This document shows positions 1-12,100 of a stretch of DNA of 64,000 nt, one piece after another. Positions within the stretch are counted from its first letter, which is position 1; every line of letters starts with the position of its first letter. This DNA comes from Selaginella moellendorffii (lineage: Eukaryota; Streptophyta; Lycopodiopsida; Selaginellales; Selaginellaceae): contig NW_003314300.1 in the NCBI RefSeq assembly GCF_000143415.4, positions 777,740 to 841,739 on the forward strand, given 5' to 3'. The notes beneath the pieces were generated by a model, which was not told where the DNA came from, searched no databases, and saw only the letters and a list, made by a program, of their open reading frames with translations. Both the position numbers and the translations under genes were made by a program.

Positions 1-3000
1 AAAATAGGTAGGCACTCCCCAAACTGACTTGAGGTTGGGACTGGGACCGAGGGGCCTTGGGTGGGAGTGAGCATGGACTTGGTTGGTGCCGGAGGGGCCA
101 TCCAAGGAAGTGCTCAAGAGCAGCTCCCACTCCCGAAAGGGAAACCGATTGCGGTGCTCCCGGCTCATGTGGAGTGGTGCCCCACTTGAGTACCATGCGG
201 CTCATTGGTCCTTGCCCTTCCTAGGGGCTTGGGCCTTCCTTCGGGATGGAAGTGGGGGGCGAGAGGTACCCATACCGGGCCGCTAGGCCACGGTGTTTCG
301 CCCCGGCATCCCGAAGCAAGTGTTGCACTCAAGACTTGGGATTTAGAGGGTCCCATGATCAAGTCTTGTGGTACCAAAGGATGTTAGGAACCTGGAAGCT
401 TGGTGTGCTTGGCTGCTTGTGCTTGCGGGGAGTGTAGCCGAACCTTGAGTCCAGTCTAACCTGGGGAGGGGGATTGGGAGTGATTTGGGAATCCGTGGAT
501 GGATGGCTAACACTCCGTTGCTCGTGCAGTGAGTAGCTGAGACCAAGTAGGAGCTGGTACCATAGGCGAGAACCTTGGCAAGGGAACTTAGCAAAAGCCA
601 AGGCGGTGTTGGACGGATAGACGAGGTAAGCTGGCAAATTGGAAGGGAAAAATTTGTGGCTTACACCAAGCCAGCCCTTTCGGCTAAGGGTCTATAGCAA
701 TTGAGACTGGGTGTCCCCATCTCAACCACGTCCTTGGTGCCACTCACATTAAGTGTTTAAGTTAGATATGCCAAGCCATACTAAGCAATCTAATTGTGCA
801 TCACGACTCCGAGGCATCCCTTGCTTGGTGGTGTGCCCAAACCAATCTCCTCACTAAGAGTCCATGACCACCGAAAAATGAATGTCCTCATTTTTCAAAC
901 CATCACCACGCCCTAGTGATTTGGGATTCGAACCCAAGCACTAGAGGGTTGGGACTTGAACCCAACCTCCATATATGCATCTACGGATGGGCATCACCCA
1001 AGATGCCTAGCGTGACTCCCCACACCAATGCACCAACTTATACTTAAAGCGCACTACAGATCACAGCTTAGGAACTTAGTTCCTCCACACTACCAAGTCC
1101 TCTCACTTGACATGTCTGTGATCATGTATAGACTCTTCCATGCTCGGCCCCATGGGTCACCCCTTTGAAGTTGGCTCCTTCAACTAAGGTATTCGTTCCC
1201 TTGACTTGCAAATCTCATTTAGCAAGTCATCCGGCCACCATAACATGGTTCATGCATAAGCATGAAAGTCCTTAACCATCGACTTTCGTTCAAAGCCCTC
1301 TCTTTGAACACTCAGGAACTACTTCCCCAACCTCAATAGCCTCGCCTCATGGCAAGCTTTAAGACCACGCTTCTGCTGTGCCATTCTGATTTCGCGCGTT
1401 TTATGAACCATTTACACTTGGCTGACTAGGTACTTATTTACTTAGGGGAACTTTCAAGGAACTCTGTTCCTTAGCTTGCTAGTCTCTCCTTTTGCAAGCT
1501 TTCCAATTACCATATAGTCTAACATGGACAAACCTATGCTTTAGACTTTCTATGGCATCCCGGTCGCTAGTAACAACATGCTTGAGCACCCACTTAATTC
1601 TCCACTCCCAACTTGCATAACTCCCCTTGGTCATGCCTGTCAATTCTTATGGTTTAGTTCTATCCCTTTACTACTTGACTTTTGGCCTCATACATTTCCT
1701 TCAGTTATTCTCCTCCAGACTAGGAAGATAGCTTTGCACTTTCTACCATGCATTGGCAAGTATTCATAGGGATGAACCTACCCAATAGCCTAGGGAGTGG
1801 TTCCTCAATTCGGGTTTGCTCACCTTGTAATCCCACATACTAGGATTACCGTTGCTACTTATGGGCCTTCATATGCCCATCACTAGCCTTGCCAAAATTC
1901 CCTTTTTGGCTTTGTCCAATTTGGGTAGACGGACTTCTCCCGTCTCCGCAATCTTGAACATTTGGATAGCACCTCCTATCCATCATTCGTTAGGGACTTT
2001 GTCCCTTGGGCATTGTTCATTGCCCTCATGACACCAAACACCACCTTCTGGTGTTCTAAAGTGTTTGGGTGTCCCAATGATGGCCTCTCTGACAATGAGT
2101 ATTCCCTTTTCGACATTGACTTACTATATCGCAACATAAGAAATTTATCCCCCATAAGGGTATATCTAACTTCCTTATCCCAATCAGAAGTCTTAAGTAG
2201 TTGCCTTCTACCAGTTTAACAAATTATTTTGCATCTTTTACTTAGTTGTCTTATAGTTGTCAAGTCTTACAACTCATTGCTAGTGCCTCCACACCTCCAT
2301 CATTATCTAAGTCACCACACTCTAATTGCATGCCTTCCAGCTTAGGCTATGCCATTCTCATTTCCATTGGGATTCCTTTGGAAGGGGTTTTCATAAACCC
2401 GCGAACTTGACCTCAAGGCAGCATGCCTTGGCACATTCGGTGTCTCCACACCATTGGCTCCACGAGCCTACATTTATGACACTTCTTACTTGTGTTTAGG
2501 TATTTTTGCCAAGACCAATATAGTTGTCTCTTATGCCAATTATCCATTAACACTACACTATAGAGTTCACGCACAACTTTGTGTCAAAGTTGTTTTCTTC
2601 CGGGAAACTCTTTCCCACGACTTTAGCATGGCATCTTCTGCCATCAATGAAATACACACTGTTCTCATGCTTGGATCTCAAGATCCTCCTCATCCTTCAT
2701 GGGGCACCACACACCTCAGTCTAAATGCTTCCATCAATCCCTTAGGATTATTTCTTGACTCTATTAGAGTCATCAGACTTTTTAAACTTTGCTAATCCGA
2801 CGACCCATGAGGTCCTACTTTTGAAGTGCTAGTTCACTAGAATACAACTCCTTGTATTCATGTCCTACTCACAAGGACCATTTTTGCAAGTGTTACTCCA
2901 ACACTTGATTTGTTCTCTAGGGGCAACCTTTTGCCCTTTGTGGCCACTTGTCCATGTGATGAGAATACTCCCTCATCCTTTAAGTACACCCCCAACTCCT

Positions 3001-3480
3001 TGGGTTGTTCCAGCATTTATTAAAGGTAGCTCTGGCTACCATTTCAAGGACTTGTGTCCTCTTCCGTATTTGACCTCCCATGGTCATCAATTCCGATCTC
3101 AAATTCATGAGCACCAGCCTCAACTACATGAGGGTAATCTTGTGACTCCTTTATTATTTTGGAGTTTGCATCTTTCCCGTGATCCCAACTATAATTGTTT
3201 ACCACAACTACATTAGCCCGTTTGCTACGTTAAACGCTCATTTGAATCACATCCTCAACTCTCTGAGGAAACCTTTATACTGTTCCCAAGATCCCAAAGT
3301 CGTTCCCTTACTAGCCTTTTCCATCCACCACATTGCACACAAGTTCACACATGAACTTGAGTGGAGAGCTATGTCCTCTTGACATGCTCCTCCTCGAGGA
3401 TAGGTCCATACCTAGAACCTTCCAATTCCAATATAAGTGGTGATATACTTGAGCACCAATAAGAGTCGGACTAAGGAACA
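1..3480 (-). mobile_element. Noncoding internal region of LTR element family Y (LARD-like)
   Basis: This stretch lies immediately downstream, on the minus strand, of a tRNA-iMet-type primer binding site and an LTR end at 3496, so it should be the internal region of an LTR retroelement that runs off the left edge. No frame on either strand shows gag, protease, RT, RNase H or integrase motifs, and open frames are short. The plus strand is pyrimidine-rich from about 1000 to 3400. A long internal region without coding capacity is typical of LARD-type non-autonomous elements. It could instead be a badly decayed coding element. At 921-937 and 949-965 there are two small TTGGG...CCCAA hairpins that also match a pol III B box on the minus strand. 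Confidence 0.45.
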
Positions 3481-3492
3481 GCTCTGATACCA
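3481..3492 (-). other. Primer binding site for initiator tRNA-Met, element Y
   Basis: Read on the minus strand this is TGGTATCAGAGC, the exact complement of the 3' end of plant initiator tRNA-Met. It sits 3 nt from the LTR terminus (...TTGCTTACA on the minus strand, ending at 3496). It fixes the orientation of the element: LTR to the right, internal region to the left. Confidence 0.75.
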
Positions 3493-4489
3493 AGTTGTAA
3501 GCAACTAAGTTTTCCATTCTACTTTAATCACTTAACCACACCTTTGACCACTTGGAAGAGTCTCACTCACAACCTCTATAAGTCCTATTTCGGACTTGGG
3601 CTTTCTAGCCATGAGAATGGCATCCCTGCCACTCAACCTTTGGACTTGGTCCAAGTGCTCCACATGTCCGATCCCATAACCGACACCCCAAGGTACCACT
3701 GACATATTGGCCCGTTACGCTAAGGCCATGCCCATTCACCTTGGTCACACCGGTGAACTAACGCCACCTGCATCACAATCCCATCTCTCAAAGGTTGGGC
3801 CATCCGTCCATGAGTGATAATCCCAGATCCACTCCTTAGCATCCTTAGGATGCCCACAGACATGGGGAATAGCCTTCCCCACTATCTCTTTTCCAATCCC
3901 CACCAAGTCCCTTTCTGTCTATGGCTATGTTTGCCAACACTGCCACTGGATCAATGCCCACCGGCCCGACCACTAAGTCCTATGGTCCTCTAGGACTTCC
4001 TCACCGTGTGACTGTGTCTTTGGTCACCACACCAGAGGGCCACTCCTCTTCCTTTCCATAGTCTGGGACTTTGGGACAACATTTCGGAACATTGTGGCCC
4101 TACGCGGGCCTCATGGGTACTCTCCCTGCCTTCCGCCTTTAGGTGCTTTAGCCATGGGCTTAGAGCGAGGTTCCGTTGAGCCACGCCAGGTATTTAAGTA
4201 GGTAGTGCCACCCACACTTGGATTGGGAGCATTGGCTAGTCGATTTCCTGAGGGAACTAGAGCTGGCTCTTGAACACTTCACCAAGTTACCCTACTTGTC
4301 GGTCCGTGTTCACTCTAGTCTTGGACTTCCCAGTGGGTAGCTCATCACCCAACACTAGGTACAGCCTTCCTGGGCCAAACTGGCCTTTCCTGGCCAAACT
4401 GGCTCCACTATAGTCCTCCCCCTCACTATACTTTTGGAGTTCACCAAAGCCCCCAGGGTCTAGGAGACGAACGCTTTGGGCTTTCACCC

Positions 4490-4827
4490 TCTCAGACTCG
4501 AACTCGGACTCGAACTCGGACTCAGACTCGGACTCGGACTCGGACTCGGACTTGGACTCGGACTCGGGCTTGGGCTTGGTCCTAGCCTCGGCCTCGGTCT
4601 CGGTCTCGGTCCCGATCTCAGTCTCGGTCTCGGTCCCGGTCTCGGTCTCAGTCTCAACCTCGGACTCCATCTCGGGTCCTTCTCGGACTCCATTTCGGAT
4701 TCCATCTCGGGTCTATCTCGGACTCCATCTCGGACTCCATCTTGGACTCCATCTCGGGTGCATCTCGGACTCCATCTCGGATTCCATCTCGGACTCCATC
4801 TCGGGTCCATCTCGAACTCCATCTCGG
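4490..4827. repeat. Minisatellite: hexamer GACTCG then 12-mer CCATCTCGGACT
   Basis: About 185 bp of imperfect hexamer (GACTCG and GTCTCG variants) passes into about 150 bp of a 12-bp unit (CCATCTCGGACT and CCATCTCGGGTC variants). The period divides by three and no stop codon arises, so several frames on both strands stay open and give spurious low-complexity proteins (Met-Glu-Ser-Glu-rich on minus, Leu-Gly, Ser-Asp or Arg-Thr-Pro-Ser on plus). It lies within the element Y LTR. Confidence 0.9.
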
Positions 4828-5844
4828 TGTAAGCGACTAAATTTTCCATTCTACTTTAGTCACTTAACCACACCTCCGACCACTTGGAGGAGTCTCATTC
4901 ACAACCTCCATAAGTCCAACTCAGGACTTGGGACTTGCTAGCCCCGAGAATGGCATCCATGCCACTCAACATTTGCACTTGGTCCAAGTGCTCCACGTGT
5001 CTGATCCATGACCGACACTCAAAGGTACCACCGACACGGCAGCTTGTTATGCTAAGGCCATGCCCAATCACCTTTGCCACACTGGTAGTCCAATACCACT
5101 TGCATCACAGTCTTGGCTCTCCAAGACTAGGCAAACCATCCGTGAGTGGTCATCTCAGATCCACTCCTTAGCATCCTTAGGATGCCCACCGACAAGGGGA
5201 ATAGCCTTCCCCAATATCCCTCTGTCAGTCCCCATTAAGTCCCTTTCTGCCCTTGGCCGTGTTTGCCAACACTGCCACTGGATCGAGGCTCACAGGCCCG
5301 ACCACTAAGACCCATGGTCCTCAGAGACTTCCTCACCACTCGACTATATCCTTGGTCACTACACTAGAGGACTACTCCTCCTCCTTTCCACAGTCTGGGC
5401 CTTTGGGACAACATTTTGGAACACCGTGGCCCTACGCGGGCCTCATGGGTACTCTCCTCGCCTTCTGCCTTTGGGTGCTCTAGCCATGGGCTTAGAGCGA
5501 GGTTCCGTTGAGCCACACCAGGTATCCAAGTAGGTAGTGCCACCCACACTTGGACTGGGAGCATCGGCCAATCGATCTCCCGGGGGAACTAGAGCCGGCT
5601 CTTAAACACATCACCAAGCTACCCCGCTTGTCGGTCCGTGTTCACTCTAGTCTTGGACTTCCCAATGGTCAGCTCATCACCCAACACTGGGTCTGGCCTT
5701 CCTAGGCCAAACTGGCCTTTCCTGGCCAAACTGGCTCCACTGAGCTCCAACCCCCACACTCTCCCTACTATACTTTTGGAACCCCCCGCAGCCCCCCCCC
5801 CCCCTGGGGGACGATCGCTTTGGGCTTTCACCCAACTGCCTATA

Positions 5845-5904
5845 TTAGTATTCGGACTCGGACTTGGACTCGGACTTGGTCTCGGTCCCGGATTCGGACT
5901 CGGA

Positions 5905-5941
<37 letters not shown>

Positions 5942-6427
5942 CCAGTCTCAGTTCCATCTCGGACTCCATCTCAGACTCCATCTCGGGTCCATCTCGGACT
6001 CCATCTCGGGTCCATCTCAGACTCCATCTCGGGTCCATCTCAGACTCCATATCGGACTCCACTTTGGGTCCATCTCGGACTCCATATCGGACTCCACTTC
6101 GGGTCCATCTCGGACTCCATATCGGACTCCATCTCGGACTCCACTTTGGACTCCATATTGGACTCCACCTCGGGTCGATCTCGGACTCCATATCAGACTC
6201 CATCTCGGACTCCACTTCGGACTCCATATCGGACTCCATATTGGACTCCACTTCGGACTCCATATCAGACTCCACCTCGGGTCCATCTCGGACTCCATAT
6301 CGGACTCCATCTCGGACTCCACTTCGGACTCCATATCGGACTCCATCTCGGACTCCACTTCGGACTCCACTTCGGGTCCATCTCGGACTCCAACTCGGGT
6401 CCGCCTCGGACTCCATCTCGGACACTT
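5845..6427. repeat. Second minisatellite block: hexamer then about 39 copies of the 12-mer
   Basis: The same two repeat types as at 4490-4827, in the same order, but the 12-bp block is about three times longer (about 470 bp). Variants CCATATCGGACT, CCACTTCGGACT and CCATCTCGGGTC alternate, which suggests higher-order repeats. It is in the second copy of the duplicated LTR unit, so array length differs between two copies on one chromosome. Confidence 0.9.
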
Positions 6428-6432
6428 CCACG

Positions 6433-6934
6433 TGACATGTGTTGGTCCTTTCTGGGTCCCTTTTTAGAGCCTCGCTTATGGCTCACTTCGTGCTCATTCC
6501 TCGAGCACGTTGTTGGGAGTTCCACTCCTGCTCTCGACCTTTCAAGTCGGAGCTTTTAGTCCAAACGTATTACGCTCGTTTGGCTTTCGCTTCGGCCACT
6601 ACCACGTGGCGCCCCTCCGGCTCCACTTTGGGGCCTAGGGGTTTTGTGTCTCACACTCGGGTCCATCTCAGGTTCATCTCGGGTCCATCTCGAACTCCAT
6701 CTCGGGTCCATCTCGGACTTCATCTTGTTCCTTTTGTGTCCCTTTTCTAGAGACTTATTGCTTGCTCCGTGCTTGTTCCTTGAGCACTTCATTGGGAGTT
6801 CCACTCCCGCTCTCGACCTTTCAAGTCGGAGTTTTCAATCCAAACGTGTTACGTTCGTTTGGCTTTCGCTTTGGCCACTACCACAAGGCACCCTTCCAGC
6901 TCCACCTTGGGGCCTAGGGATTTTGTGTCTCACA
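6433..6934. repeat. About 285-bp tandem duplication at the end of LTR Y
   Basis: The segments 6441-6656 and 6725-6934 are two diverged copies of the same text. Both contain the string TTGGGAGTTCCACTC, then CTCTCGACCTTTCAAGTCGGA, then a run ending GGGGCCTAGGG and TTTTGTGTCTCACA. A short piece of the 12-bp minisatellite separates them. The second copy ends at the proposed LTR terminus. Confidence 0.7.
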
Positions 6935-7689
6935 TCCTGGGGATGATGTGTACCATTGGTTTGATCACTTCATGGTGATTGCCATATATCATTCTTGGGA
7001 TGATGCTTGACATTTGCATGAGTTTCCCACGTGTCTCCAAGGAATAACACTGCAGTGGTACAATGGTTTGAGCGCAGCCACTTGTGGGGATTGGAGTGTT
7101 CTCCTAGACATCTTCAAATGCGCATTTGGACTTGCTTGACAATTGTGATGATGCCTTCCAGCAATTGCATCATCTTCGTCAAGGGCCATCTGAATCGGTG
7201 ATGCAATTTGGCGTTCTTTTCCGAACCCTCTTGCTTAGTGCGAAACCAAATATGTCGGAGCAGATCAAGCTAGGAATGTTGTGGCCAACACTTCATCAAG
7301 ATTTTGTTGAATTTGTGCATGCACTTGCTTCAGCCACCCTTGACGACGCTCTTCACCTAGTACAACGTTATGAGACGTTGCCTCTTCCACTTCTCGCTAC
7401 ACATCCTTCTGCTCCACTCCCTGTGGGCGATGGTCCTATTCCAATGGAGGTTGATGCTACTGCTACTCAAGTCCAAGGACAAGGGCGAGGACATGGTCAT
7501 GGCTGTGATGTTCACTGTTGGGCATGTGGTGAAGTTGGTCACACTTATCGGTGTTGTCAGCGTTTTCCGGATTGGCAACCTCCATTTCCTGGATGGAGAC
7601 CTTGGCGTCAACAACGTCCTATTGGTGCCTTTGCAGTGGAAGGTCTGGACACTGAGATGCATCCAGGAAATGAGGAGTCATGCGAGTAA
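6935..7689 (+). pseudogene. gag of G1 (retrotrans_gag and zinc knuckle), 5' truncated and frameshifted
   Basis: From about 6947 the frame reads a typical retrotrans_gag core with WFDHFMV, then FPTCLQGITLQWYNGL, with an in-frame TGA between them. A frameshift near 7125 leads into the long frame to 7689. That frame carries a gag-type helix region (DDAFQQLHHLRQGP), then a CCHC zinc knuckle beginning CWACGEVGH near 7516. Gag packages the element's RNA in cytoplasmic particles. There is no ATG-initiated start: the 5' part is lost at the junction with element Y at 6934/6935. Confidence 0.75.
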
Positions 7690-7839
7690 TAAAGGGACCT
7701 TATGCGAATAAGTCAGTGATCCCTCCATCTTTCTTTCGGGAGTATCATCAAGGGGTTCATTCGGCACTAGTTCATGTAGTGTTTACTTTCCAAGCTAGTT
7801 TTTATAACAAGAGATCTCTTATTATTCTCTCTGTGTTGG

Positions 7840-9640
7840 TTGATACATGTTCAAGCTTATCTTCTATTGCTTGACCTATTGCCATATGTTGCCATCTACA
7901 TTTGCGTTGTGCGGCAGAGCCAATTTTTATTCTTTATGGCAATGGCTATACATATGCATGTGCACGGGATGAGGCGGACCTGGTTGTGCGTGTGGGTAAT
8001 CTCAAGCTTGGGTTGTAGTCATTGTGGGTGGTGCTAAGTCAAGTTTTTGACCTCATCCTTGGTATGGATTGGTTACAGCGCAATCATGCCAAGTGTGACT
8101 TTGAGGCTTTTCCCCCTTGTCTCATCCTACTTTATGTTTCATCCATTCCTCTCACTTCAGTACCTCTTCGTCCCTTTACTTTTACCTCTGCTTCCATTAC
8201 TTTTGTCCCCCCACTCCTTCCTCCTATCTTTCTATCTTGCTCTACTCTTCCCTTTTCCAATCCCTCCGACAATCTTTGTGTTGCAGCGGTTGACCGACTC
8301 ATGAAGGAGTATTTTGATCTCTTTGAATTTAACCTATCGTCTGGGGCCAACATTGCTACACATCATACTATTTCAACTGGGGATGCATATCCAATCAAGG
8401 TTCCTGTTCGTCATCAATCACCCAAAGAGATCAAGATTTTACGTGCAAACGTCAAGGAGATGTTGGAGAAGGGTGTTATTCAGAAGTCGCAAAGTCCTTA
8501 GGCATATGAACCTCATCTTGTGATGAAGTCTAATAGGAGTATTTGTTTCTGCATCGACTATCGTTCGTTAAACGAAATGATAATTCTGGATGTATACCCT
8601 CTTCCTCACTGCTGATCTCTTAGATCGTCTAGGGCGAAGTCGTTAGTTCAGCAAGTTAAATCTTGCTTCTGGGTACTAGCAAGTACTGATGGCCAAAGAA
8701 GATATTCCTAATATTGATTTTCGTACATTTTTTGGTTTGTACGAGTTCTTGGTGATGCTGTTTGGTTTGAACAATGCTCCAACAACTTTCCAGTGGATGA
8801 TAGACAAGGTTCTTTGCGATATGCTAAAGGTGACTGTTGACTTCATTGATAATGTCTTGATTCACTCGGAAGGGACATGGGAGGAGCACATTTGTGATGT
8901 TTGTAAAGTGTTGGATTGGCTATGGGACATTAGTTTAAAGCTGAAGTGATCAACGTGTGTGTTTGGGTCCAAGGACACAACTTATCTTGGGTACCGTATT
9001 TCTCGTAAGGGTTTGCAAGTTGATCTTAACAAACTTGTAGCTGTTCTAAAGTTCCCTACTCCGAAGTGTGTGAATGATGTGCAGTGCTTCTTGGGCAGGG
9101 TGCAGTTTCTCGGTCATTTTGTGGATCATCTTTCTAATCACATTGCACCATTGCAAGCATTGCTAAAGTCATCAATGTCATCTTTCATATGGTCTCCAGA
9201 TTATGAGCAGAAGTTTGTGAATCTCAAAGAGTTGTTGATAACTCCTCCAGTTTTGGCATATCTTGACTACCTTTCGGAATAATGGAAGACCATTAGGGTT
9301 TTCTTATCACTCGACCTTTTATTTTGCATGTGGATGCTTCTGATATTCGTCTTGGAGGTGTGTTGATGCAAGAAAGCCCGAGTGTGCCTGATCAGCATCA
9401 TCCCATTGCACATATTAAATGTATGTTATATCCAGTAGAGGTGAATTACTCCACGACAAAGAATATCTACATAGTTCTAGTATAGCATATCTACATAGTT
9501 CTCAAACGTTACTTGAAGGTGATCATGCTGCCGTTACTTCATTATTGAAGCGAAAGAACCTGGTTAGTCATACTGCTTAGTGGGTTTGTAGCTTCAAATA
9601 TATGATTTTGAAGTTGTTCATTGCCCTAGGAGTTCTATGG
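7840..9640 (+). pseudogene. Protease, RT and RNase H remnants of G1
   Basis: The end of the aspartic protease is seen near 8047 (DLILGMDWLQRNHAKCDF). RT starts near 8350 (PIKVPVRHQSPKEIK, then IDYRSLNE near 8555). The segment at 8710-8946 has the RT palm text LFGLNNAPTTFQ, but the catalytic motif, normally Y/F-x-D-D, reads FIDN, so the last aspartate is lost. The connection domain follows at 8959-9282 (YLGYRISRKGLQVD, FLGRVQFLGHFV), then RNase H at about 9317 (LHVDASDIRLGGVLMQ). Stops and frameshifts between these blocks rule out a working polyprotein. Confidence 0.8.
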
Positions 9641-9779
9641 CTAATGTTGATGCCTTTTCTCGAGCTCCTATTCCTTCTCCACTTTCTTCTTATGTGTCTG
9701 ATGAGCCTGTTGTTCCAGCATTTGTGGATTTTCTAGACAAGGATTTTGTGCCGTTAGCGGTTGCTGTACTCCACATTCA

Positions 9780-12100
9780 ATATTTGCAAGGTGTAGAGTA
9801 GGATCTACCTTCTCTTGATGAGGTTCATGAGGCTCAAAAACTTGAGCCATGGATACGAAGGGTTCAAAATGGGTTTGAGAATCCTGCATCACTTGCTGAT
9901 GACTTGCCATTCTGGCATTTACATTCTTAGTATCTTTTTGAAGATGGCCTTTTTTATTTTATGGGGACGGATCCTAATGATCATTTACAGCTGGTGGTGC
10001 ATTTTGTCTTTATTCCACGGTTTCTCCATGTCTACTATGATTCTCTTGTTCTAGGTGGGCATATTGGACATCTTCGTGTCACTGAGAAACTGTGCAGGTT
10101 TTTCTATTGGCCGGAAATGCGATGATGTTATCCAATATGTGCATAACTGCGTATGGTGCCAAGCTCATAATACTCCCCCTCGTGCTGCGGAAAGACGGTT
10201 GGAGTCAATTGCAATTTCCCGTCCATTTGAGTTGGTGGCATTTGATCTTATGGGACCTTTTCCATGATCGATTGCTAGCAATGAGTATGTTATTATTACT
10301 TTTGACTCCTTGACTCATTGGGTGGAAGTTGGTGCTCTTGCTAGCGCCTCTGCAACTGTTGTTGGATATTTCCTCCTCAATCAAGTGGTGTTTCAGCATT
10401 TCTTCCAGAGCGGATTCTTTCAAACAATGGTCCCGCATTTATGGCTGAGGTATTTCATGTTTTGACGTCTCGGTTGGGGATATGCCACATTTTCACGAGT
10501 GCTTATCATCCACAATCAGATGGTTTGGTGGAACGACTCGTTCAGACATTCAAAGGGATGATCGTGAAGTACGTGAACTTTCAACATTCGGATTGGAATG
10601 GTTATTTGCCATCTCTTCGGTACGCATATGTCATAGGGGTGCAAAGTTCTGTTGATGCTTCACCATATAAACTTTTATATGGTCATGATCCAATATTACC
10701 AACGGAGCTGGGTTTACCTTTGCAATTGCCACGAGTTGCCAATGCTAGGTCGTGGGATCAGTATTTGACGAGCATTCTTCCACTGGTCCGAGTAGAGTCT
10801 GCCGAACACTTAGGCCGCGTACAAATAGGACAACAACAACACTACAACTCCCATCATCAGTCACTTATGGAGTACAAAGTGGATGACTTGGTATTAATCC
10901 ATTTTCCCCATCTTATGGTACGTGGTTTATCTAAGTGTCGCGAATGTGACTTCGGGTATCAAAAGATACTTGTCAGCTAGTCCTTACAGACACTCTCTCC
11001 TTACTGCCATGATGGCAGGAGGTCGGTACTACTGGTTCCCTTTATTGGCCCCTCTTGTCCAAGTGTTAGTAAACTGGACTTAGCATCTGTACTTGGCCGG
11101 ATGAGCATAAGGACAGAATTCCTAAGTGTCTATTTGGCCAAGCATACTTGGCCCAGCTTTTTAGTTCTCTTTTGCTCTGTCTTGCACTAGCTTAGCAAGA
11201 ACCCTCGCATATTGAGACTAGTCCCTCAATATCGCCGGATGATAACTTACCGTGTCTGCCAAACACCCTCGCTATCACACCCCTTATGTTAGTCTCATTT
11301 CGGTCCCAAATACTATTTATGGAAAGTATTTAGATTCGCTCATTTGGCATGTCTACGGAATGTAGAGGTTGGCCTGAACACAATGGTGTTCGTCTCGTGT
11401 CCAAATTCGCAATCTAGCGCCATTCCATATTTAGTAAATTTCGAGCTTGTCCCAGAGACAAACTCCTGGTACTAAGGGAGGCTTGGGGTGAAAGCCCAAA
11501 GCGTGTGTTCCTCAAGGGGGGGGGGGGGGGGGGGGGCTATGGGGGGTTCCAAATGTATAGTAGGGATAGTGGTTAGAATGCATGTTCGACCACCTGAGAT
11601 ATTAGTTTGGCTCCCGCTGGGCTGTGTCGCTCCTTGTTCTGCATTCAGCTTGGGTCTAAGCCCAAGTTCCACGCTACTTTAGTCGGTGGAGTACCCTCCT
11701 CCTCACGTTAGGCCACCGGTATGTCAAAATTATGCCAGACTCCGTCTGACACCATTTTGCGTACAGGTGCTGGATACGGGGAGCTGGTGCTTGTGGGATT
11801 GTACCGGACCCTCGTTTCGTAACGCAACGGGCTTGGAGTTCGGCTCCAAATTCAGGTGCGCTACACTAAGGGCTTCTTGCTCAATGAAAAGGACCGTATC
11901 AGGTGTTGCGGCAAGTTGGACCACAAGTTTATAAGGTCCGGCATGACATATAGCAGGCCGATCTTCCAGAGATTATGCATGTGCAGCAATTAAAACACTT
12001 CATAGCAAGGGATCAGGAGCAATTAATACCACCTACAAATCTGCTAGTGCCTCCTCCTGACGTTCCTCCTGATCCCGGCCCATCTACAAGAGAACATTGA
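9780..12100 (+). pseudogene. Integrase remnant of G1, split by a solo LTR
   Basis: The N-terminal HHCC zinc region is at about 10020-10170 (GGHIGHLRVTEKL, then CVWCQAH). The catalytic core has the first Asp in FDLMGPFP near 10246. The second reads SNNGPAF near 10420, with Asn where integrases have Asp. The Glu is present in PQSDGLVERLVQTFKG near 10520. After the frame at 10441-10935 the reading is broken by a 930-bp LTR and resumes at 11866, in frame if the LTR and one copy of the 5-bp target duplication are ignored. The tail near 11900 has a typical integrase C-terminal GKLDHKFI stretch. Confidence 0.75.
10936..11865 (+). mobile_element. Solo LTR, family X, with target duplication CTAAG
   Basis: This 930-bp insert starts TGTCGCG and ends GCGCTACA. 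It is flanked by CTAAG at 10931-10935 and again at 11866-11870, a 5-bp target site duplication as LTR elements make. It matches, in reverse orientation, the LTRs at 52860-53990 and 57541-58694. No internal region remains, so it is a solo LTR left by recombination between two LTRs. It contains a run of 21 G at 11516-11536 next to a GGGTGAAAGCCC hairpin. Confidence 0.85.

Larger units (their letters stand above)
3496..6934 (-). repeat. LTR of element Y, expanded by internal duplications
   Basis: On the minus strand the proposed LTR starts TGTGAGAC at 6934 and ends GCTTACA at 3496, giving TG...CA termini next to a good primer binding site. Inside it, 3496-4827 and 4828-about 6430 are two copies of one unit. 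Both begin with TGTAAGC and the same flanking text, share a paragraph of near-identical sequence for about 1 kb, and end in minisatellite. The second copy has no primer binding site beside it, so I read it as an internal duplication rather than a second LTR. Total size about 3.4 kb. The right end abuts truncated gag sequence, which suggests insertion into G1. The exact right end is inferred from the TG terminus only. Confidence 0.5.

Noticed and set aside
4828-4850. A second LTR terminus of element Y with its own primer site
   Set aside because: The terminus-like TGTAAGCG is present, but the preceding bases are minisatellite and hold no primer binding site, so internal duplication is simpler.
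4287-6559. Long open frames of Met-Glu-Ser-Glu, Leu-Gly, Arg-Thr-Pro-Ser or Asp-Ser-Ile-Ser repeats on both strands
   Set aside because: They are translations of 6-bp and 12-bp minisatellites without stops; all frames are equally open and the regions are LTR sequence.
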